From DATGZX01 sp035296965 (lineage in GTDB: Bacteria > Planctomycetota > Planctomycetia > Gemmatales > Gemmataceae), in contig DATGZX010000418.1 of the NCBI GenBank assembly GCA_035296965.1, positions 1 to 47,088 of the forward strand: DNA of 47,088 nt. The letters are read 5' to 3'. Below are positions 1 to 8,500 of the stretch, piece after piece (within the stretch, counting starts at the first letter, position 1; each line of letters starts with the position of its first letter). The translations under genes were made by a program, and so were the position numbers. The notes beneath the pieces are model-generated. The model saw only the letters and a list, made by a program, of their open reading frames with translations, was not told where the DNA came from and did not search any database.

Positions 1-1
1 A

Positions 2-109
2 CACAGTCGCACCAAAGCCGTGTCGGAGTGGTGCCGCGAAAACCTCGGCACGACATTGTTCGCCAAACGCAAGCTGGCCTTTACCACCAGCGCAACAGAA
101 ACAGGATGA
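2..109 (+). other. C-terminal fragment of an unidentified ORF at the window edge
   Basis: An open frame enters from the left edge and stops at 107-109. It encodes 35 residues that include the string KAVSEWCRENLG. This loosely recalls the region after the second catalytic acid of IS630/mariner-type transposases, but too little is present to assign it. A neighbouring frame (3) reads SWPLPP a little further on, as a frameshifted transposase might. It faces the truncated end of the MerR gene, so it may be the remnant of the mobile element that cut that gene. Confidence 0.2.
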
Positions 110-129
110 AAGCAGTGCCGAGGCTTTCA

Positions 130-606
130 TCAGTCCAGCCCCAGGCTCCGGCCGATTCTCGCAAACGCTTGCCCACAGTCGCTGTACTTGCCCTTCATTC
201 GAATCCCAGCCACGCGCAGCGGTTCCAGTTTCTTTTCCTGCACGTTGTTTACGGCGTGCGCCATTGCTCGCGCCTGCCTTTCTTCGAGAATGAAACGATC
301 GATCGAAAGGGCCGCTTTCCGGAGCTGCTTGATCCGTTCTTTGACTATCGATTGCTGCCGTTCCAGAATATTCAGCAGATCCTCGTCGGCCCGATGGTGA
401 AGCAGTTCCTTGATGTCGCTGAGCGAGAATTCCAGGCTGCGTAGGTAGGTAATGGCTCGTGCCGTCTCAATGTGGCTCTGGTCGGTGTACCGATACCCCG
501 TTTCGGGATCCACGAAAGCTGGGATCAGCAGCCCCTCTTCGTGATAGAAGCGCAGAGCCTTCACCGTCAGTTGCGTGAGCTTCGAGAATTCGCCGATGCT
601 CAACAT
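130..606 (-). CDS. MerR-family transcriptional regulator, truncated in its effector domain
   Basis: This 158-residue protein starts MLSIGEFSKLTQLTVKALR, the winged-helix DNA-binding domain of MerR regulators (about residues 1-70), followed by the dimerisation coiled coil (about 75-115). After residue 128 it enters a GyrI-like effector domain (EPLRVAGIRMKGKYSDCG) but stops at residue 158. Multidrug-sensing MerR proteins with this domain usually have 260-280 residues, so most of the drug-binding domain is missing. The DNA past the stop, read in the same frame, does not resume the domain, which argues for truncation by rearrangement rather than a point mutation. An AGGA motif lies just before the ATG at 606-604. 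A MerR-type promoter with a 19-bp spacer lies upstream, so the protein probably still binds its own promoter. Its original target is unknown; the RND operon downstream is only a neighbour. Confidence 0.8.
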   Translation of the reverse strand: MLSIGEFSKLTQLTVKALRFYHEEGLLIPAFVDPETGYRYTDQSHIETARAITYLRSLEFSLSDIKELLHHRADEDLLNILERQQSIVKERIKQLRKAALSIDRFILEERQARAMAHAVNNVQEKKLEPLRVAGIRMKGKYSDCGQAFARIGRSLGLD

Positions 607-639
607 TTCCTGACTCGCTTCCGATTTGTGACGCAGAGC

Positions 640-670
640 ATCCTACGGTCTCCCGTAAGGGGAGAGTCAA
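640..670 (-). promoter_or_regulatory. MerR-type promoter/operator of the truncated regulator
   Basis: Read on the minus strand there is a -35 TTGACT (670-665) and a -10 TAGGAT (645-640), separated by 19 bp. Such an over-long spacer is the hallmark of promoters activated by MerR proteins, which untwist the DNA. The spacer holds a dyad with arms TCTCCC (649-654) and GGGAGA (660-665), as expected for the operator. The start codon of the MerR gene lies 34 bp beyond the -10, which fits autoregulation. Confidence 0.65.
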
Positions 671-742
671 GCGGGTTTTCCCCACAATGCGGAACAGCGA
701 GTGGAGTCTCTCCGTTCCCCTTTACCCTTCGGAGGTTCGACT

Positions 743-1334
743 ATGTTTGAACAACTGTTCGACAGGCCCGCTACCCTGGCGCAGCAACGGGCGGGCCCCA
801 TTGCTGGAGGAACGCCTCCGCTATCTCTCCCACCTGGCCGAGCAAGGTGTGGCTCGCCACGGTTTGCAGGTCAGGGCCTACTACCAGCTGATGATCGCTC
901 AATGCTTGCGCCTGGCGGAGCGTCCTGGCGAGCTGATCTCCTGCTGTGAGATCGAGCGACAGGCACTTCTCTGGGCCCAGCAGCCCGGCCCGCGCAACCG
1001 CCGGGGCCAGCCGCTGACGCGGTTCGGGATTCATGCGCTGGTGGAACGCTACGCGGAGAAGGTGGCAACGAAATTGCCGTCGGTCGCCAAGAAGCGCGTG
1101 AGTCCGCACACCATCCGGCACACGACAGCCACGCACGTGTTGCGGTCCGGCGTAGACATCAACACGATCCGAGCGTGGTTGGGCCACGCCTCGCTGAGCA
1201 CGACCAACATCTACGCCGAGGTAGACCTGGAGATGAAAGCGAAGGCATTGGCGAACTGCTAGGTTAAGGGAAAGGAGGAACCGAAACCCTGGGGCAAGGA
1301 TGCCGGGTTGATGGAGTTCCTGCGTGGACTCTAA
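743..1334 (+). pseudogene. Tyrosine recombinase/integrase pseudogene
   Basis: The gene begins at ATG 743 after a GGAGG at 731-735 and encodes MFEQLFDRPATLAQQRAGP. It then needs a frameshift near 790-800 to continue as LLEERLRYLSHLAEQGVARH. Around 990-1010 the SAM-like N-terminal region runs straight into the C-terminal catalytic part, so the middle with the first catalytic arginine is deleted. The rest shows the HxxR motif (HTIRH), the GHASLSTTNIYAE block with the second histidine/tryptophan position, and the nucleophilic tyrosine. An in-frame TAG at 1260-1262 interrupts it. Reading through that codon gives VKGKEEPKPWGKDAGLMEFL and a natural stop at 1332-1334. Three independent lesions make it a clear pseudogene of a phage- or transposon-type recombinase. 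Confidence 0.8.
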
Positions 1335-1342
1335 AGGTATGA

Positions 1343-1409
1343 GTTATGTGGCGTTCAGGATGACGACAGGTGAGAACGCGCTGCACCTGGTAACTGGACG
1401 CCACATAAC
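1343..1409. repeat. Long imperfect hairpin with 12-bp perfect terminal arms
   Basis: GTTATGTGGCGT (1343-1354) is the exact reverse complement of ACGCCACATAAC (1398-1409). Inside, CAGGTG (1367-1372) pairs with CACCTG (1384-1389), and TCAG/CTGG pair next to the outer arms. The fold covers most of the 67 bp. It lies just after the integrase pseudogene and before the hydrolase gene. A further CATAACG/CGTTATG pair (1404-1410 and 1432-1438) reaches into the start codon of the hydrolase. It may be a small mobile palindrome or a recombination site remnant; no T-tract follows, so it is not a typical terminator. Confidence 0.6.
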
Positions 1410-1435
1410 GGACTAAGCCACACAAGAGGTGCGTT

Positions 1436-2269
1436 ATGCCGAGGCTGACGGCCAATGGCTGCGACCTTTACTACGAGGATACCGGCAGCGGACGAGAGTC
1501 CATTGTCTTCGCGCACGGCTTGCTCTGGAGCGGGCGCATGTACGACGACCAGGTCGCGGCACTGAAGGGCCGCTTCCGCTGCATCACGTTCGATTTTCGC
1601 GGTCAGGGGCAGAGTCAGATCACCAAGTCCGGCTACGACATGGATGACCTGACGTTGGATGCAGGAGGCTTGATCGAGCGGCTTGGCGTTGCGCCCTGCC
1701 ATTTCGTGGGTCTATCGATGGGCGGCTTCGTGGGCATGCGCCTGGCGGCGCGGCGCCCGGAGCTGCTTCGCTCTCTCATCCTGCTGGAAACGTCGGCAGA
1801 CCCCGAGCCGGAGGCGAATGTGCCGCGCTATCGGTTGTTGTCTTTCGTGGCGCGCTGGCTGAGCATGCGGCTGGTGGCTGGGAAAGTGATGCCGATCATG
1901 TTTGGGCGGAAATTCCTTACCGATCCGGCTCGATCCGCCCAGCGTGACGAGTGGCGCGGCCGTCTCCTTGCCAATGACAAGGTCGGTACGAGCCGGGCCA
2001 CAGGAGGCGTCATCAGCCGAAAATCAATTCACGAAGAAATCCGCAAGATCCAGGTGCCGACACTTATTCTCTGCGGAGACCAGGACGTTGCCACGCCGCC
2101 AGCGAAAGCAAAGCGCATCAAGGCCCAGATTGCCAATTCGCGTCTGGTCGTCATTCCGGGCGCGGGACACAGCAGCACGATCGAGGAGCCCGCCGCGGTG
2201 AACGCGGCCATCCTGGGGTTTCTGGACGAAGTGACTGGCCAAGGCACTCTCGGGGCGGGTGCTTGCTAG
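1436..2269 (+). CDS. Alpha/beta hydrolase
   Basis: This 277-residue cytoplasmic protein has the whole alpha/beta-hydrolase catalytic set: an oxyanion-hole HG at 27-28, the nucleophile elbow GLSMGG with Ser94, the acid in GDQDVATPP (Asp217 most likely), and the catalytic histidine in GAGHSS (His245). Length and motif spacing resemble 3-oxoadipate enol-lactonases and related carboxylic-ester hydrolases, but no neighbour belongs to the beta-ketoadipate pathway, so the substrate stays open. GAGGTG (1425-1430) sits five bases before the ATG. The gene is convergent with the RND operon, with only 10 bp between the two stop codons. It follows the integrase remnant and the hairpin, so it may have arrived with them. 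Confidence 0.85.
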   Translation: MPRLTANGCDLYYEDTGSGRESIVFAHGLLWSGRMYDDQVAALKGRFRCITFDFRGQGQSQITKSGYDMDDLTLDAGGLIERLGVAPCHFVGLSMGGFVGMRLAARRPELLRSLILLETSADPEPEANVPRYRLLSFVARWLSMRLVAGKVMPIMFGRKFLTDPARSAQRDEWRGRLLANDKVGTSRATGGVISRKSIHEEIRKIQVPTLILCGDQDVATPPAKAKRIKAQIANSRLVVIPGAGHSSTIEEPAAVNAAILGFLDEVTGQGTLGAGAC

Positions 2270-2279
2270 TCTGTTTCTC

Positions 2280-3797
2280 CTAGCGCTGGCCAGGTACGGA
2301 GGGCGGTGGTTCTACTGGTTCCTGGACAGGCACTGCGGTCGCCCTGGGCAGGGCGGATAGCGGCGGCTGCCCCATGGCCCAGAACAGGCGGAATTGCTCG
2401 CGGTTGTAGTCGATGACAGAGTCCAGATATTGCATGCGGGCGTTGTGCAAGGCCTGCTCCGCAAGGATCGGTTCCAGCGGGTCGTACTTGGCCGCCGGGA
2501 CGGCCATGCCGAAGGAAGCCTTGGCTAGCCGCGTCCACATTTCCTCGGCCTGGCGGACAGCCTCCTCGGCATTGTGCAACGCCAACTGGCGCTTGCGCAC
2601 GAGCTTCGCGGCGGCGACGACTTCCGCAGCCACCTGGGCTTGCACTTCCGTGACGTGCAGGTTGGCCTCGTTGTATTGTGAGCGCGTGGCACGCGCTTGA
2701 AAGAGGTTTCCCAAACCGCCGTTCTTCAGCTCCCAGGTCGCCTGCGCGAGGAAATCGTCGCGGCCGCCGTAATTGTGCACGCCAGGAGTGCCGCCTCCAA
2801 ACTGGGCGCCGTAGTAGGCCATTTGCAAGGTCGGCAACAGCGGCCGTGTGCGTTCCTGACGCCAACGGGCCAACGCAGCGGCGACGAGGGCACGGCTCTC
2901 CGCGAGTTCCGGCCTGCTCATGAGCCCAATGGCCAGCAAATCATCCAGCGATTGATCTTCCGGCACAATAACGAGGGGCAGCACCTTGGCGTCCGCGGGC
3001 ACGAGATCAACGCTGGGGTCAAGCAGCAAGAGCTGGGCGAGCCGGGCCGACACCACCGCGGCCTGCCCTTCCCAATCGAGTCGTTCTTTCCGGCGCAACT
3101 CGACTTCCGTCCGTGCCCGGTTGGCATCGGCGGTCGTCTTGTTCATGCCTGCCCGCTCGGCGGTATTGGCGTCGCGCAGCATGATCTCTGCCTTTGCCAA
3201 AATCTCATTGACGACGGCCAGGGCACCGTAAACGCGTAGCAACTCGAGATAAGTGAGGGCCACGTCGAGTTGAACGTTGTAGGTGACGACCCGTGCCCGC
3301 GCCTGCTCCGCGGCAGTCAGGTTGCGTGCGACTCGCGGAGCGAAATAGGCGTCAGCGATGGAGAAGTTCAGGCCCGTGCCGGCGATCAGCGCCACTTCCG
3401 TTTTCGAAGTATTCAGGATCTGGCCGCGGGAATTTTGGATTTGGCCGTCGTGGTGATAGAACGCGGGAACCAGCGTGAGATTGTCCGGGTTGCCTCCAAA
3501 CCAAAGGTTTGGTACCCAGAGCACGTTGGCTTGCTGCTGGCGGGCATAGGCTTCCCGAACGCGCTCCCGGGCTATGGCGATGGTGGGATTGCTCGCATTG
3601 ACCAGGCGGAGGGCATACGGCAAATCGATGGGCAAGGCACCGCTGGGAGTCGGCTGTGGCTCCTTGGAGATTCCGGCAGCCGGCGTTGGCGCGGCGGTTT
3701 GTGCCGACAGGATGCCTGCTCCGCTCAAAGAGCACGCCACGGCAAGGGACCAAGCGAGGAAACCACGCCGTATCCTTGGCTTGTTCAATGGCATCAT
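2280..3797 (-). CDS. TolC-like outer-membrane efflux factor of the RND operon
   Basis: A protein of about 505 residues with an N-terminal signal peptide (basic RRGFLAW, hydrophobic stretch, then LSAQ) and the two repeated helical outer-membrane efflux domains of the TolC/OprM family: long Ala/Leu/Arg-rich helices such as ARERVREAYARQQQANV and EVVAAAKLVRKRQLALHNAE separated by strand-rich parts. It should form the trimeric outer-membrane channel through which the pump exports its substrate. I place the start at ATG 3797 (or 3794) because GGAGG (3807-3803) precedes it by five bases; a GTG at 3821 would also be open but has no ribosome site. It is the last gene of a three-gene operon, 37 bp after the adaptor gene. 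The C-terminus is a proline-rich tail (PVQEPVEPPPSVP). Confidence 0.88.
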   Translation of the reverse strand: MMPLNKPRIRRGFLAWSLAVACSLSGAGILSAQTAAPTPAAGISKEPQPTPSGALPIDLPYALRLVNASNPTIAIARERVREAYARQQQANVLWVPNLWFGGNPDNLTLVPAFYHHDGQIQNSRGQILNTSKTEVALIAGTGLNFSIADAYFAPRVARNLTAAEQARARVVTYNVQLDVALTYLELLRVYGALAVVNEILAKAEIMLRDANTAERAGMNKTTADANRARTEVELRRKERLDWEGQAAVVSARLAQLLLLDPSVDLVPADAKVLPLVIVPEDQSLDDLLAIGLMSRPELAESRALVAAALARWRQERTRPLLPTLQMAYYGAQFGGGTPGVHNYGGRDDFLAQATWELKNGGLGNLFQARATRSQYNEANLHVTEVQAQVAAEVVAAAKLVRKRQLALHNAEEAVRQAEEMWTRLAKASFGMAVPAAKYDPLEPILAEQALHNARMQYLDSVIDYNREQFRLFWAMGQPPLSALPRATAVPVQEPVEPPPSVPGQR

Positions 3798-3834
3798 CTC
3801 CGCCTCCATGCGGGGGATCACGTTCGCCTGCTCC

Positions 3835-5382
3835 TTACTCTCGGATGGGCCGGACTGGTTGTCCGTCGCTCAGCTCGCCTTGATTGCTGATCACTACCTC
3901 ATCCGTGGCGCAGAGCTGACGCCTGTTCAATCCCGCTCCCGAGTTCTCAATCAATGTCAGCAGGACCCTGTTGCCGTCGTCCGCTTGCTTCTCGACCGGC
4001 ACCTTGACGGCTCGGCCATCCTTGACCTGGTAGATGAAGGAGCGCCCGCCTTCGCTCACCAGTGCGCTGCTGGGCAACAGCAGCGCATTCTTGAAATTGC
4101 GGAGGACCAGCCGCATGTTGCCATACATCCCCGGCAGCAAGTTCAGCGGCTCGGTCACGGGCTCCTCAGCGCCGCCGTGACGCTCGAGGGAGGGAAGTCG
4201 CGGGAGCAGGTGGCCCTTCAAACCGGCATAACCCTCCGCCTTTTCCTTGGCAACAAAGGGTGCGAAGTCTGCTGGGTTGCCGTTATACAGATCCACTTCG
4301 ACGCGCATCGTGAGATCACGCTCCGGATTAAGCAGAGACGGCGCAAAGCGCGTTAGCCTGGCGTGGATTTTCATGGCCGGGAGGGTCTTCATCGTGATGA
4401 CGGCCTCGGTGTCCGGAGCCACGAAATTGGCAAAGTAGTCCGGCACCTTCATGTACACCGTTACTAGGTCCGTGCGCGCTACGGTGAGCAGGGGATCACT
4501 ATGGCCGGTCGTGGCATTCTGCACAAACGAGCCCGGGTCCACGTTCCGGCGCGTGATCACGCCGTCAAATGGCGCACGGATGGTTGCGTAGTCGAGCAGA
4601 GTTTGTGCAAGGTCTTTATCTTTACCGGCCACCCGTACCAGCGACTCTTTTAAGTTTACATCGGCAACCGCAGCTTCCAACTTTGCCTTTGCTTCCTCCA
4701 AGTCCGCATTTGCCTTGATTACCTCCGCGCGCGCTTCCTCGCTGGCCGCCTTCGCCGACTCGTAGAACAGCGTCCGCTCGTCAATGACCTGCGGCGTCAC
4801 GCCTGGGTGCTCGCCACTCGACAAATCCGTGAAGCGGTGCAATTGTTTCTCGCGGAAACTGCGCGTTGCATCCGCGCTGGCGACGGCGCTCACCTTTATC
4901 TTGACCATCCCTTCGGCAGCGTGGATGGCTGCGGTGGCTATCTTGACATTCGCCTTGGCCAGTTCCAGATCCTTCCTCCGTTGCTGAACAATCGCTTCTT
5001 TTTGCTGCACAGCCTCCTGCAAGTCCGGCACATCGACCACGACCAGCGCCTGGTCGGATTGCACACGATCGCCAATATCCACGCTGATGGATTTGGTTGG
5101 GCCAGCTACCCGAGCCATCAGGTCAGCCTGGTAGTAGGCCACAACGTAAGCCGGTTCGTCCACGCTCATGGTGAATGAAGGATCGCAGCGGGGCAGGACA
5201 GTTTTGACCGAGACTTTGACCTGGTCGGAAACCTCGTCTTGCCTTTCCGGCTCACTCGCCGAGATGGCGGGAGTCCCCAGGAGATCGTGGTGACTTTGGT
5301 TAAGCCATGCGCCTCCGATCGCTAGGCCGACGATTACCAACAGGCATATCATGCTGATTCCAAGGATCGATTTTCTGTGCAT
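3835..5382 (-). CDS. RND efflux periplasmic adaptor (HlyD/AcrA family)
   Basis: A membrane-fusion protein of about 515 residues. It has an N-terminal membrane anchor (SILGISMICLLVIVGLAIGGA), a split lipoyl domain (VAGPTKSISVDIGDRVQSDQ and later ATIRAPFDGVITRRNVDPGS), a long alpha-helical hairpin between them (QQKEAIVQQRRKDLELAKAN and the Ala/Glu-rich return helix), then a beta-barrel domain and a membrane-proximal domain. It would link the inner-membrane pump to the TolC-like channel. The start ATG 5382 follows AGGAG by about ten bases; a longer TTG start at 5454 lacks a ribosome site. The gene lies between the pump (135 bp upstream, with a palindrome in the gap) and the outer-membrane factor. 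About 515 residues is long for this family; an extra stretch after the barrel (EGYAGLKGHLLPRLPSLERH) is unusual. Confidence 0.9.
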   Translation of the reverse strand: MHRKSILGISMICLLVIVGLAIGGAWLNQSHHDLLGTPAISASEPERQDEVSDQVKVSVKTVLPRCDPSFTMSVDEPAYVVAYYQADLMARVAGPTKSISVDIGDRVQSDQALVVVDVPDLQEAVQQKEAIVQQRRKDLELAKANVKIATAAIHAAEGMVKIKVSAVASADATRSFREKQLHRFTDLSSGEHPGVTPQVIDERTLFYESAKAASEEARAEVIKANADLEEAKAKLEAAVADVNLKESLVRVAGKDKDLAQTLLDYATIRAPFDGVITRRNVDPGSFVQNATTGHSDPLLTVARTDLVTVYMKVPDYFANFVAPDTEAVITMKTLPAMKIHARLTRFAPSLLNPERDLTMRVEVDLYNGNPADFAPFVAKEKAEGYAGLKGHLLPRLPSLERHGGAEEPVTEPLNLLPGMYGNMRLVLRNFKNALLLPSSALVSEGGRSFIYQVKDGRAVKVPVEKQADDGNRVLLTLIENSGAGLNRRQLCATDEVVISNQGELSDGQPVRPIRE

Positions 5383-5474
5383 CGCTCGTGTACTCCTGCG
5401 TAGCCAAGGCCAGGTCCAGGGCTTCTCCTGTGGCCCCGGAGAGGGGCGATTCAAATCTAGGTTGCAACTCTCTC

Positions 5475-5501
5475 GTAGAGCAAGCTGCCAGCTTGCTCTA
5501 C
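5475..5501. repeat. 27-bp near-perfect palindrome between pump and adaptor genes
   Basis: The arms are 13 bp each, with one central base: GTAGAGCAAGCTG, C, CAGCTTGCTCTAC. It has the same core, nine plus three plus nine bases, as the palindromes at 8829-8982. It lies in the gap between the RND pump and adaptor genes, so the operon transcript would carry it as a stable hairpin, where it could affect the relative stability of the two messages. Confidence 0.8.
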
Positions 5502-5517
5502 AGCAAACAGCGGCGAT

Positions 5518-8500
5518 CTAGGAGCCCGCTAGGCCCCCTTGTACCTCGGCGGACCGGCCATTACCATCATCCGATGCCACACCGTTGCTGGCGACCTCTC
5601 CGTCTGCCAGCTCGGCATCGAGATCCAGCTCGGGCTGCAAGGGATCGCGCATCAGCAACGTGTACATGATCGGCACAACAAACAACGTGAGGCACGTGGA
5701 TGTGAGCAAACCACCCACGACGGCCCGAGCCAACGGGATGGTGGCTTCGCTCCCCTTGCCAAACCCAATCGCCATGGGCAACAGGTCCAGGAAGGTCGCC
5801 AGGAACGTCATCAAGATAGGCCGGAAGCGAATGGTGGCCGCCGCCATGATCGCCTTGGGCACGGGCGCCCCCGCTTTACGCTGTTTGTTGGCAAAGTCCA
5901 CGAGGAGCACGCCGTTGTTGACGGCAATGCCGACCAGGAAGATCACTCCCATCGCTGATTGAACGTTGAGGGTCGTGTGCGTGAAGTAGAGCATCCCAAG
6001 TACGCCGATCAAGCCGAGGGGAACCGTGAACATGATGATGAACGGCCCCACCCAGGATCGGAAGAGCGCCACCTGGAGCAAATAGACCAGCAGGGCGGCA
6101 AGCGCTAATCCCATGGCAAGGTCTCTGAAGGACGAGTTCATTTGTTCGTACTCACCCTTCCGATGGATATGCATGCCCTCCGGGATCTCCAGGCCTTGCA
6201 GCCGGCGATCGATGGCGGCAGCCACCCCTCCCAGGTCCCGGCCCTCCGTGTTGACGAGGACGTCAAACGTGCGGTACGTCCTGAAGTGATTGACCTCGAC
6301 CGCATCCGTATCCCGGCGGATCCTGGCAAGGCTGCCCAGCGTAACGCCGGACTTCTGGGCCGCCCCGGTCGCAGGCACGTTGAGCACGTCTTCCAGCTTG
6401 AGGTTCGGATTTTCCGGGTACTGCACGCCCACGAAATATTGATTGCCGGTTTTCGTGTCGATCCAGAAGTTACGATTGATCGACACGCTCGAATTCATGG
6501 CCGCGACCACTTGCAGGATCACATTCTCGGCTGACAACCCTTGATTCGCCGCCTGCTTGCGATCGATGTCAATGATCAGGTAGGGCGCGTCCAGCCGCTG
6601 CTGCACGCGCACGTCCGCGGCGCCGCGCACGCCGGCAATCCGATCGCGGATGCGCTTGGCGAGATCGAACGCCTCTTGCGTCGTGCCGCCCTCCAGTTGG
6701 ATGTCGATGGGGGAGGAGGCGCCCAGGTTCAGGGCGGTTGACACCAGTCCTCCTGTCTCGAAGCTGAAGCGCAGGTCGGCAAAGCGCGATTCATTCTCAA
6801 GGAGGTGACGCAGTTTGGAAGCATATTCCTGGGCGCTCAAGGTGCGGTGCTCGTTGAGTTGCACGCGCACAACCGCATCCTGCTGGCCCGAATTCGGGCT
6901 GTAGGCCACGGACCAATCCGGGTCCAGCCCCAGCTCGCTCAGGACCATCTCGCGTTCCGCGGCTGGGATGTTCTCCTCCACAAAGCGCTCCACGTCGCTG
7001 ATGCGCCGTTCGGCAGCGTCCAGCCGAGTGTCGGAAGGCGTGCGCACGTAGATCGTGATCTGGCCGGCGTCGACCTGGGGAAAGAACTCCCGGCCGATGC
7101 CAAAAGTCAAACAGAGCGAACCGATGAAGAGCGTGGCGACGGCGGTGAGCACGAAAACGCGGTGGCGAAGCACAAAACCCAGGAGCCCTTCGTAGCGGCG
7201 CGTGATGGCCGCGAACGTGCGATCGATGCGGTCGTGGACTCCCCGCGACCGAGACGCTCCGTCATGCTGCTGGGCGGAGCCATCTCCATCGCGGTCGTCC
7301 TCGGCCCCGCGGCGGTGGTAGTCGGGAAGGAACTTGGCACACATCATGGGCACGAAGGTGCGGGAGAGAACGAACGACGTGACCATGGCAAAAGTCACGG
7401 CCAGGGCCAACGGCCGGAAGAGGAACCCTCCCATGCCCGGCATCAAGGCAATGGGGGCGAGCACGATATTGGTCGTGCAGGTGGCCACGAGCACCGGTAC
7501 CATTACCTCAGCGCAGCCATCGAGCGCCGCACGCACGCGCGACTTGCCGAGATGATAATTGCGATGGTTGTTCTCCAGTTCCACGATGGCATCGTCGACC
7601 AGCGGGCCGATGGCCAGGGCCAGGCCTCCCAGCGTCATGAGGTTGATCGTGTTCCCGGTCACGTACAGACCAACGATCGCGCCGAGGATTGCCAGCGGAA
7701 TCGACAGGCTGGCAATGACTGTCATGCGCCAGTTGCCCAGAAAGATCAGGATCATGATCGACACCAGGCAAGCGCCGATGATGCCCTCATCGAGCAGACT
7801 GCGGATAGCCTCGCGAACGTACAGCGACTGGTCCATCACGAATTCGAGCTTCGTTCCCTTGGGCAGCCGGGATTCCATGTAGGCAATGTAGTTCTTGACG
7901 CCGTCGGCCACCGCCAAACTGCTGGCCCCCTGCTGCCGATAGATCGGCACATAAACTTCGCGATGGCCGTCGATGCGCACGCGCGAGGTCTGGATGGCGT
8001 AGGAGTCGCGGGCTTCGCCAATGTCGCGCAGGTAGACGCTGTCGCCCGGAGCGATGCGGATGGGGAAGTCGTTCAGCTCGTCGACGTTTTTGACCATGGC
8101 GTTGCTGTCGAGCGAGACCTGGATGTCGCCGAAGTAAGCGGTTCCCGGCGACACCATCAGATTGCCCCGACGCAGGGCATTGACGACATCGAGTGGCGAC
8201 AGGTTGCGGGCTTGCAGGTCTTTCTGCCGCAGGTAGACCAGGATGGTGCGGTCCTTGCCGCCGATCACAACGGGGGCGACGCAGCCAGGCACGGCGCCCA
8301 ACATGTTGCGCACGTCGATGCGGGCCAGGTCCTTGACCTTCGCCTCATCCATGCCGGGATTCGTGACCGTCAGAACGCCCAGCGGCAGCGTTCCTGTGGG
8401 ATCGAAGGGGAGCGTGACGGGAGGCAGCGTGTTCGGCGGCAGCGTGGGCAACGCTCCCTGCGCGAGCATGTTCGTCATCGTCAGGGCGGAGTTGGAATCG

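Noticed and set aside
1401..1440. Integron attC-like site before the alpha/beta hydrolase gene
   Set aside because: GTTATGC differs from the GTTRRRY core, the inner L boxes are not complementary, and 36 bp is shorter than known attC sites; no second site follows the gene.
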